From JAICIG01 sp035532215 (GTDB lineage Bacteria > Planctomycetota > Planctomycetia > Pirellulales > JAICIG01), in contig DATKRK010000287.1 in NCBI GenBank assembly GCA_035532215.1, forward strand, positions 1 through 7,775: 7,775 nucleotides of DNA, given 5' to 3'. Positions 1 through 7,775 of the stretch are shown piece after piece. How positions within the stretch are numbered: the first letter of the stretch is position 1; each line of letters begins with the position of its first letter. Below the pieces are notes generated by a model. It ran no database searches, was not told the origin of the DNA, and saw nothing but the letters and a program-made list of their open reading frames with translations. Made by a program: the position numbers and the translations under genes.

Positions 1-586
1 CGCGTCCTTCGGCGCTGGGCTTGAACGGGGCATGGGCCACGCCCAAAAAGCCGGGATTGCCGGGGTTGGCCCACGGCGCCGTGATCATCTTGGGCGTGAG
101 ACTGACGAACGGCGGCATCGCCGGCTGCGTGGCGCCTTGCAACTTGGAGACCACGGATCCCAGCGCAGGCCAGCCGCCTTGCGGCTGCGCGGCTTGCGTG
201 CGGCCGGTCAGGCATTGAAACGCCGCATGCTGCCCTTCGGAACCGACGACCGAGCGAATGAAGGCCAGCTTGTCGCTCATCGCCGCCAACCGCGGCAGGT
301 GCTCGCAGATCTCGATCCCCGGCACGTTGGTGGCGATCGGGCTGAACTCGCCGCGAACCTCGAGGGGCGCCTCGGGCTTCAGGTCAATCATGTCCTGGTG
401 CGGCGGTCCGCCCGAGAGAAAGACCATGATCACGGCCTTGTGCGGCGAAGACTGGCCGCTGTTTGCTTCGGCCCGCAGCAGATCGGGCAGGGCCAGGCCG
501 CCCATCGCCAGGCTGCCGATTCGCAAGAAGCTGCGCCGCGAAAGGCCGTCGCAATACCGCTGGCCGGGCCCCAGAATCGTCAGCAT
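1..586 (-). CDS. DUF1501 family secreted protein, N-terminal part (runs off left edge)
   Basis: The visible 195 residues match the start of the DUF1501 family, which is greatly expanded in planctomycetes. Members are exported, their function is not established, and they are thought to be related to the alkaline-phosphatase/sulfatase fold. The start ATG at 586-584 follows a strong Shine-Dalgarno (GGGAGG on the minus strand, plus positions 594-599, 7-nt spacer). Residues 16-22 read SRRSFLR, a twin-arginine motif, followed by a hydrophobic stretch (about 23-37) and a possible cleavage site near AEA (39-41). So it is probably exported by Tat. The family segment after the signal is visible: VIMVFLSGGPPHQDM (about 52-66), then EICEHLPRLA and FIRSVVGSEGQHAAFQCLTGR. 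The rest of the roughly 450-500 residues usual for the family lies outside the window. In planctomycetes this family is often encoded next to DUF1549/DUF1553 cytochrome-like proteins, but that neighbour cannot be seen here. Family call is confident; role unknown. Confidence 0.9.
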   Translation of the reverse strand, partial: MLTILGPGQRYCDGLSRRSFLRIGSLAMGGLALPDLLRAEANSGQSSPHKAVIMVFLSGGPPHQDMIDLKPEAPLEVRGEFSPIATNVPGIEICEHLPRLAAMSDKLAFIRSVVGSEGQHAAFQCLTGRTQAAQPQGGWPALGSVVSKLQGATQPAMPPFVSLTPKMITAPWANPGNPGFLGVAHAPFKPSAEGR

Positions 587-641
587 GGCTCAACCTCCCA
601 GGCGAAATTGGCTCGTCCCGCCGATGCGTATGCCCGCTGCT

Positions 642-670
642 AAGATAACGTGCCCGGTCCACAAATCCAA
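642..670 (-). promoter_or_regulatory. Candidate sigma70-like promoter for the DUF1501 gene
   Basis: On the minus strand, TTGGAT (plus 665-670) is followed after exactly 17 nt by TATCTT (plus 642-647). This matches TTGACA/TATAAT only partly (3/6 and 4/6), but the spacing is ideal and the predicted start of transcription would leave a 5' leader of roughly 50 nt before the ATG at 586. Planctomycete promoters are poorly characterised, so this is a suggestion. Confidence 0.3.
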
Positions 671-708
671 GCTGGCTTATTCGTTGGATTCTTCCGCAGA
701 GTCTGCGG
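664..708. repeat. Two small inverted repeats upstream of DUF1501
   Basis: AATCCAA (664-670) pairs with TTGGATT (684-690) across 13 nt, and CCGCAGA (694-700) pairs with TCTGCGG (702-708) around a single G. The first arm overlaps the proposed -35 element, so it could be an operator-like site. The second could form a 6-bp hairpin with a 3-nt loop followed by GTGGTTTTGT on the plus strand, which is terminator-like, but no plus-strand gene ends before it. The inverted repeats are seen directly; any function is speculative. Confidence 0.35.
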
Positions 709-747
709 GTGGTTTTGTCTCACATGGCGCTCTCGGCGCCGCGCGTC

Positions 748-816
748 GGTGAGCCGGAGGCGTCAGCCTCCGGGTGCGCTGCGATCCGACCCGGCGGCTG
801 ACGCCTCCGGCTCGCC
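748..816. repeat. REP doublet (REPIN), type I, inverted pair
   Basis: A type I REP on the plus strand (748-775) is followed by its inverted copy (789-816), with a 13-nt spacer. Each REP carries a palindrome of the form CCGGAGGC-GTCA-GCCTCCGG (8-bp stem, 4-nt loop). The two copies differ at two positions; one changes a stem base in the right-hand copy (GCGGCTGAC instead of GAGGCTGAC). The pair can fold into one long hairpin of about 28 bp. The unit is the same as at 6026 and in the 6676-6949 array, so it probably belongs to the REP family mobilised by a RAYT such as the one at 6041-6589. Confidence 0.85.
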
Positions 817-944
817 TGAGATCGGCAGCTCGCTGCTGGCGAAATAACCGCGATTGTGCGATGATGGCGCAAGGAGCAACGCCGCGGAGCTTGAAGGGCC
901 CAGAACAGCTCCGGGCGAGGAAAGTCGCCTGACCGCGGTGCAGT

Positions 945-950
945 GGGGAG
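945..950 (+). promoter_or_regulatory. Ribosome binding site fixing the sensor kinase start
   Basis: GGGGAG ends 8 nt before the ATG at 959, which decides the start. The reading frame stays open upstream to a TTG at 854, but the added 35 residues have no domain character and that TTG has no comparable site in front of it. Confidence 0.75.
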
Positions 951-958
951 AGCGCGCG

Positions 959-4990
<4,032 letters not shown>

Positions 4991-4994
4991 CGAA

Positions 4995-4998
4995 AGGG
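4995..4998 (+). promoter_or_regulatory. Ribosome binding site supporting a TTG start for the mfnF-like gene
   Basis: AGGG ends 8 nt before the TTG at 5007, which makes TTG the better start. The alternative GTG at 5013 would sit 14 nt away and remove only two residues from the N terminus. Either way the DIGGANLK motif is kept. Confidence 0.55.
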
Positions 4999-5006
4999 AC
5001 GAAACC

Positions 5007-6113
5007 TTGCGCGTGTTGGCGCTCGATATCGGCGGCGCGAACTTGAAGGCGGCCGACGGCCTGGGCTTCGCCGCCAGCCGGTTTTTTCCGCTCTGGCAAC
5101 AGCCGGGCGAATTGCCCGCGGCGCTGGCCCGGCTGATGGCCGCGGCGCCGGCGGCCGATCGCTACGTGGCGACCATGACGGGCGAACTGGCCGATTGCTT
5201 TGCGACCAAGGCCGAAGGCGTGGCGGCGATCTTGGCGGCCCTGGCCGCCGGCGCCGCGGGGCGCGAGACGCGGGTTTATCTGACCGACGGCTCGTTCGTC
5301 TCGCCCGAAGAGGCGCTCGAGCGGCCGCTGTCGGCCGCCGCGTCGAATTGGCATGCGCTGGCCCGTTTCGCCGGGCGTTTCGCCCCGCGGGGCGCAGGGC
5401 TGTTGATCGATATCGGTTCGACGACTTGCGACGTGATTCCGCTGGTCGACGGCCGGCCGATGGCCGCCGGCGCGACCGATCCCGATCGGCTGGCCGCCGG
5501 CGAGCTGATCTACACCGGCGTCGTGCGCAGCCCGGTTTGCGCCGTGGCGGCGGCGCTGCCCTGGCGCGGCAAACAGACGCCGACGGCCCACGAGCTGTTC
5601 GCCACGACCTGGGACGCTTACTTGACGCTCGGCGAATTGCCCGAAGAGCCCGACTGCACGCACACGGCCGACGGCCGGCCGGCCACCAAGGCGGCGGCCC
5701 GCGATCGATTGGCCCGTGCGATCTGCGCCGACCGCAAGATGTTCGACGAAGCCGACGCGCTCGCCGCGGCGACGGCCATCGCCCGGGCCCAATTGGCGAA
5801 GATCGCCGTCGCGGCGCAAGGCGTCTTGCGCCGGCTGCCGGCGGCGCCGGGCACGATCGTGATCTCGGGCCAAGGCGAGTTTCTCGCCCGGCAGCTTTTG
5901 GATCGCATGCGGCTTTCCGCCGCAATCGTCTCGTTGCGCGAGCAGCTTGGCCCGGAGCTTTCGCGTGCGGCGCCGGCCCATGCGCTGGCCGTACTGGCAA
6001 GGGAAGCCGGCGGGGCGGCCCATTCGGCGAGCCGGAGGCGTCAGCCTCCGGGTCGTAGCGAGAGCTTCTCACTGATCCAAACGACGAGTGGAAATTCCTG
6101 CTCTCGCACGTAA
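5007..6113 (+). CDS. mfnF: H4MPT-linked C1 transfer pathway protein, hydantoinase/oxoprolinase fold (MfnF-like)
   Basis: The 368-aa product resembles the ASKHA-fold family annotated as H4MPT-linked C1-transfer protein. Its archaeal member MfnF joins an aminomethylfuran phosphate to the glutamyl-tyramine part of methanofuran. Visible motifs: DIGGANLK (7-14), MTGELADCF (57-65), LIDIGSTTCDVIPL (133-146), GELIYTGVVRSPVCA (165-179), TWDAYLTLGE (201-210) and ISGQGEFLARQ (286-296). Two DIG-type phosphate loops and the GELIYTG segment are the strongest support. In bacteria with this pathway the product is thought to be a methylofuran-type carrier for formyltransferase/hydrolase. The start is TTG. The C terminus is odd: from residue 340 the frame runs through a REP and then antisense to the transposase gene, ending after 29 residues rich in Arg and Ser (SASRRRQPPGR...). 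The ancestral end was probably near residue 335-339. It overlaps the convergent transposase gene by 73 nt. Family confident; exact substrate inferred. Confidence 0.85.
   Translation: MRVLALDIGGANLKAADGLGFAASRFFPLWQQPGELPAALARLMAAAPAADRYVATMTGELADCFATKAEGVAAILAALAAGAAGRETRVYLTDGSFVSPEEALERPLSAAASNWHALARFAGRFAPRGAGLLIDIGSTTCDVIPLVDGRPMAAGATDPDRLAAGELIYTGVVRSPVCAVAAALPWRGKQTPTAHELFATTWDAYLTLGELPEEPDCTHTADGRPATKAAARDRLARAICADRKMFDEADALAAATAIARAQLAKIAVAAQGVLRRLPAAPGTIVISGQGEFLARQLLDRMRLSAAIVSLREQLGPELSRAAPAHALAVLAREAGGAAHSASRRRQPPGRSESFSLIQTTSGNSCSRT
6026..6058 (+). repeat. Single type I REP at the mfnF-like/RAYT junction
   Basis: This copy has the full GGCGAG head, the palindrome CCGGAGGCGTCAGCCTCCGG and a GTCGTAG tail. 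It shares ATTCGGCGAG immediately on the left with the copy at 6676, suggesting these two bracket the transposase gene as direct copies. It lies inside the mfnF-like reading frame, and the GTCA loop (6040-6043) supplies the TGA stop of the minus-strand transposase. Confidence 0.9.
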
Positions 6114-6589
6114 CGCACGGCGGCCAATACTTCGGCCTCGCCGCCCAGTTTCCTTTTCGACCCTGACTCGGTCCACCAAGTACCGCTGGCCGGCCGCGCC
6201 CAACGGCGATTGAGCGCGCGACTGCCGTAGCTCTTGAAGTCGCCCAGCACGTCTGAAGGATCCGGGTCGCCCGGCACGCCGACGACCAGATGCGCATGAT
6301 TCGTCATGACGGCGACTGCCAATAAAAGCCACTTCCGGTAATTCGCCGTTTCTTGAAACTGGGCGAGCAATACCTCGGCTTGCGCCGCGTCAAGCTTGAT
6401 CGGCAGACACTTCAATCTATCGGCAGCGAATCTGGCGAGTCGCGGCAGATCCGCGTCGTAGGGCGTGCCGGGAACGTTATGCGTGACGTGCGCCCCTGAG
6501 CCGTCGCGCATCTTGCCGACGAAGCCGCGTGGATCGCCGGGAAGCCAGTTGCCGTAAAAGGTGGACGTCAGCAGCCAGTAGCGATCCAT
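6041..6589 (-). CDS. REP-associated tyrosine transposase (RAYT, IS200/IS605-like Y1 HUH nuclease)
   Basis: The 182-aa protein belongs to the Y1 transposase superfamily found as single domesticated-looking genes flanked by REPs. The HUH metal-binding motif is His98-Ala99-His100 in MTNHAHLVVGVPGDP, and the likely nucleophile is Tyr121 in DFKSYGSRALNR. The N terminus (MDRYWLLTSTFYGNWLPGDPRGFVG) and the WWTESGSKRKL segment (about 139-149) are typical of planctomycete members. In studied RAYTs the enzyme binds and cleaves single-stranded REP DNA; that activity is assumed here. The start was taken at 6589 because homology begins there. An upstream in-frame ATG at 6724 would add 45 residues translated from REP sequence. 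No clear Shine-Dalgarno precedes 6589. The last residues (SLRPGG) and the stop come from the REP at 6026, so the coding end is part of the element's own repeat. Key residues are intact, so the enzyme may be active. Confidence 0.88.
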   Translation of the reverse strand: MDRYWLLTSTFYGNWLPGDPRGFVGKMRDGSGAHVTHNVPGTPYDADLPRLARFAADRLKCLPIKLDAAQAEVLLAQFQETANYRKWLLLAVAVMTNHAHLVVGVPGDPDPSDVLGDFKSYGSRALNRRWARPASGTWWTESGSKRKLGGEAEVLAAVRYVREQEFPLVVWISEKLSLRPGG

Positions 6590-6651
6590 ATTTCGAGGTT
6601 CCGTTTTCGGAGAGAGGAGCCATGCGTTATCATAACGACGCTCGCCGCACC

Positions 6652-6668
6652 GGTGAGCCGGAGGCATC
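6652..6668 (+). repeat. Truncated type I REP (half unit)
   Basis: GGTGAGCCGGAGGCATC covers the head, left stem and most of the loop of a type I REP, then breaks off before the right stem; a complete copy begins 8 nt later at 6676. The GCACC on its left matches the sequence left of the copies at 6793 and 6910. It looks like the remnant of a further array unit broken by deletion or by insertion of the next REP. Confidence 0.65.
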
Positions 6669-6675
6669 CATATTC

Positions 6676-6702
6676 GGCGAGCCGGAGGCGTCAACCTCCG
6701 CG
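6676..6702 (+). repeat. Type I REP, array copy 1
   Basis: The palindrome has two changes from the common form: CCTCCG is preceded by A instead of G at the loop boundary, and the last stem base is followed by CG instead of GG. It is the least conserved complete copy, which suggests it is the oldest of the three in the array. It shares ATTC on its left and GTCGTA on its right with the copy at 6026. Confidence 0.8.
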
Positions 6703-6743
6703 TCGTAACGGCAACACGCCGCAATGAGCGTCGAACGTGGCGT

Positions 6744-6772
6744 CACCGGGGGGCTAACGCCCCCCGCTCGCC
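6744..6772 (-). repeat. Type II REP, array unit 1 (inverted)
   Basis: The palindrome CGGGGGGC-TAAC-GCCCCCCG (6747-6766) has a perfect 8-bp stem and 4-nt loop. Read on the minus strand it begins GGCGAGC and has a GTTA loop, so it aligns with the type I REP (GGCGAGC, GTCA loop). The stem has compensating changes on both arms, which marks it as a diverged member of the same class. Confidence 0.8.
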
Positions 6773-6792
6773 GTGCGGCGAGCGATCGCACC

Positions 6793-6819
6793 GGCGAGCC
6801 GGAGGCGTCAGCCTCCGGG
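6793..6819 (+). repeat. Type I REP, array copy 2
   Basis: Perfect consensus copy with stem CCGGAGGC/GCCTCCGG and GTCA loop, followed by GTTGTAGCAGC. It is identical to the copy at 6910 over the palindrome and its left flank (GATCGCACC). Confidence 0.9.
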
Positions 6820-6860
6820 TTGTAGCAGCAACACGCCGCAATGAGCGTCGAACGCGGCGT

Positions 6861-6889
6861 CACCGGGGGGCTAACGCCCCCCGCTCGCC
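6861..6889 (-). repeat. Type II REP, array unit 2 (inverted)
   Basis: Identical to the copy at 6744-6772 over the palindrome (6864-6883). It is followed by the perfect 18-bp palindrome at 6883-6900. Confidence 0.8.
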
Positions 6890-6909
6890 GCGCGGCGAGC
6901 GATCGCACC

Positions 6910-6936
6910 GGCGAGCCGGAGGCGTCAGCCTCCGGG
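6910..6936 (+). repeat. Type I REP, array copy 3
   Basis: Perfect consensus copy, followed by GTTGTAACAGCGAC. Similarity to the array unit fades by about 6949, after which the leader of the mfnE-like gene begins. Confidence 0.9.
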
Positions 6937-7014
6937 TTGTAACAGCGACTCTGCAATTAGCGCAAGGCCGGCGCAGGACGGCTCTGGAAAGCCTTTGGAC
7001 ATCGGAGCCATCCC

Positions 7015-7632
7015 ATGAAAAACCCAACGGTCGTGAAACTGGGCGGCAGCTTGCTCGATCTTGCGGATCTGGCGCCGCGGCTGCGCGATTGGCTGGCTCG
7101 GCAGCGGGCGTGTTCGACAGTCCTTGTCGCCGGCGGCGGGCGGATGGCGGACGTGGTGCGAGACGCCGACCGCTTGCACCGCCTGGGAGAAACCGCCTCG
7201 CACTGGCTTTGCATCCGCGTGATGACAATCAACGCCGAGTTGCTAGCCGCGCTGCTCCCCGAAGCGAGCCTCTGCCGCTCGCTGGCCGACTGGCGCTCGC
7301 CCAAAGTAGACGAGGCATCCTGCCTCGTTCTCGATCCTTGGCTCTTTCTGCACGAAGAAGAACCGCAAGTTACCGGACAAACGCTGCCCGAGAGTTGGCA
7401 AGTGACGAGCGATTCGATCGCCGCGAGATTTGCGGCGGCGATCGGCGCCGCCGAACTCGTGCTGCTCAAATCGGCGCTGCCTGAAGCAACGTGGACGCTG
7501 GCCGATGCCGCCGCGGCGGGCTATGTCGACGAGTTCCTGCCTCGGCTCGCAGATGCGACGCCGCAGATCCGTTGCGTCAATCTGCGCGCCGCAGGCTTTC
7601 CACAATCGATCTGGCAGCACGGATCGCCCTAG
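7015..7632 (+). CDS. mfnE: Amino-acid-kinase-fold protein, MfnE-like (small aspartokinase/uridylate kinase relative)
   Basis: The 205-aa product has the marks of the amino acid kinase superfamily: VVKLGGSLL (6-14) for the N-terminal phosphate loop, VLVAGGGRMADVVRD (36-50) for the substrate glycine loop, and DSIAARFAAAIGAAELVLLKS (133-153), the domain that leads into nucleotide binding. A final AAGYVDEFLP (168-176) is typical of the small proteins in this family found near C1 genes. Archaeal MfnE phosphorylates an aminomethylfuran phosphate to the diphosphate that MfnF then uses, and is of similar size (about 220 aa). The ATG follows GGAG (7004-7007) with a 7-nt spacer. The gene lies on the same strand as the mfnF-like gene, about 0.9 kb downstream, which supports the pathway call. 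Another kinase specificity (aspartokinase-like or glutamate kinase-like) cannot be excluded from sequence alone. Confidence 0.72.
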   Translation: MKNPTVVKLGGSLLDLADLAPRLRDWLARQRACSTVLVAGGGRMADVVRDADRLHRLGETASHWLCIRVMTINAELLAALLPEASLCRSLADWRSPKVDEASCLVLDPWLFLHEEEPQVTGQTLPESWQVTSDSIAARFAAAIGAAELVLLKSALPEATWTLADAAAAGYVDEFLPRLADATPQIRCVNLRAAGFPQSIWQHGSP

Positions 7633-7663
7633 CGCCGCTCTCGGAACGCCCTAGCACAAATAG

Positions 7664-7688
7664 ATGGAGGGACGGGCGCCCTCGCCCG
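7664..7688 (+). repeat. Type III palindromic repeat, direct copy 1
   Basis: ATGGAGGGACGGGCGCCCTC followed by GCCCG. It repeats 30 bp downstream as a direct copy. The hairpin is GACGGGCG-CCCT-CGCCCGAA, so the last two stem bases are lost relative to copy 2. Confidence 0.85.
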
Positions 7689-7693
7689 AAGAC

Positions 7694-7773
7694 ATGGAGG
7701 GACGGGCGCCCTCGCCCGTCGCGTCATTCTTACGCGTCTCGAAGATCGACGGGCGAGGGCGCCCGTCCCTCCA
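7694..7773. repeat. Type III palindromic repeat doublet, perfect 27-bp inverted repeat
   Basis: A second direct copy (7694-7720) and an inverted copy (7748-7773) pair perfectly over 27 bp (7695-7721 with 7747-7773), leaving a 25-nt loop. Each single copy also folds alone as GACGGGCG-CCCT-CGCCCGTC (7701-7720) or its complement (7748-7767), an 8-bp stem with a 4-nt loop. This has the geometry of a REPIN. It lies about 60 nt after the mfnE-like stop and could also act as an RNA 3'-end stabiliser. There is no T-run, so it does not look like a classical intrinsic terminator. The window ends 2 nt after it. Confidence 0.85.
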
Positions 7774-7775
7774 CG

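Larger units (their letters stand above)
587..958. other. Divergent intergenic region, 372 nt without a gene
   Basis: This gap separates the minus-strand DUF1501 gene from the plus-strand sensor kinase, so both promoters should lie here. It holds a weak promoter candidate for DUF1501, two small inverted repeats (664-708), and an inverted REP pair (748-816). The part after the REP pair (817-944) has no clear promoter hexamers that I can defend. A 5-bp hairpin (914-918 pairing with 925-929) is present but short. Reading frames across the gap have no recognisable protein features. Confidence 0.7.
6676..6949 (+). repeat. 117-bp tandem array of mosaic REP units (about 2.3 copies)
   Basis: Type I REPs begin at 6676, 6793 and 6910, spaced exactly 117 bp apart, and the sequence between them is nearly identical. 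The segment starting GCAACACGCC at 6711 recurs at 6828, and GCAATGAGCGTCGAACG recurs at the same interval. Each unit holds one type I REP on the plus strand and one type II REP inverted relative to it, plus a GCTCGCCGCGCGGCGAGC palindrome (perfect at 6883-6900; one mismatch at 6766-6783). This layout resembles the bacterial interspersed mosaic elements of enterobacteria. Together with the flanks it fills the gap between the transposase gene and the mfnE-like gene (6590-7014); I see no other gene there. Confidence 0.9.

Noticed and set aside
32..643. A 203-codon plus-strand frame at the left edge
   Set aside because: Antisense to the DUF1501 gene, which has a Tat signal, a strong ribosome binding site and family motifs on the other strand.
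914..929. GAGGAAAGTC, reminiscent of the conserved core of RNase P RNA
   Set aside because: Only about 10 nt match, and they form a local 5-bp hairpin. None of the rest of the RNase P RNA core is found within the short gap before the kinase.
854..958. Extension of the sensor kinase to a TTG at 854
   Set aside because: The ATG at 959 has GGGGAG at ideal spacing. The extra 35 residues are low in information and lack any domain.
6590..6724. Extension of the transposase to the ATG at 6724
   Set aside because: The added 45 residues are translated REP sequence, and family similarity starts at MDRYWLLTSTFYG.
6676..6949. CRISPR-like array of regularly spaced repeats
   Set aside because: The spacing is regular, but the sequences between the REPs are near-identical rather than unique, and the period of 117 bp is too long. 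There are no cas genes.
6630..6956. A minus-strand frame encoding a 39-residue repeat (NPEADASGSPVRSLAARRAGG...)
   Set aside because: It is the 117-bp REP array read in a frame that stays open because 117 is a multiple of 3. There is no ribosome binding site or protein-like composition.

Overview
The window is GC-rich, gene-dense bacterial DNA that looks like a member of the Planctomycetota, probably Pirellulales-like. The clues are a Tat-exported DUF1501 protein, a very large multi-PAS hybrid histidine kinase, genes resembling methanofuran-type cofactor synthesis (tetrahydromethanopterin-linked C1 metabolism occurs in many planctomycetes), and many short palindromic repeats that read as 'GEPEASASGS' when translated. 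The assignment is inferred from content only; there is no rRNA or other phylogenetic marker here.

Layout. (1) 1-586, minus strand: the N-terminal part of a DUF1501 protein that runs off the left edge. (2) 587-958: a divergent intergenic region with a weak candidate promoter, small inverted repeats and a pair of inverted REP palindromes (a REPIN). (3) 959-4990, plus strand: a 1343-aa hybrid sensor kinase with PAS x4, GAF, HisKA, HATPase, REC, REC and HPt. (4) 5007-6113, plus strand: a hydantoinase/oxoprolinase-fold protein of the H4MPT-linked C1 family (MfnF-like), starting 16 nt after the kinase stop. (5) 6041-6589, minus strand: a REP-associated tyrosine (Y1, HUH) transposase, or RAYT, convergent with and overlapping the mfnF-like gene. 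(6) 6652-6949: a REP array with a 117-bp tandem period mixing two REP variants. (7) 7015-7632, plus strand: a small amino-acid-kinase-fold protein (MfnE-like). (8) 7664-7773: a second, unrelated-looking family of palindromic repeats ending in a perfect 27-bp inverted repeat.

How the pieces fit. The mfnF-like and mfnE-like genes share a strand and are plausibly consecutive steps in making a methanofuran-like C1 carrier. They are separated by about 0.9 kb made up entirely of the RAYT gene and its REPs, as if a REP/RAYT module had landed in or grown inside a C1-cofactor operon. The insertion has left marks. The last 29 codons of the mfnF-like reading frame are REP and antisense-RAYT sequence, and the RAYT stop codon lies in the loop of the same REP. 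The sensor kinase directly upstream may be co-transcribed with the cofactor gene, but nothing in the sequence shows what it senses.

The strongest unusual signal is this RAYT/REP system: three palindrome variants, all with an 8-bp stem and 4-nt loop, arranged as singlets, inverted doublets and a tandem mosaic around one transposase gene.
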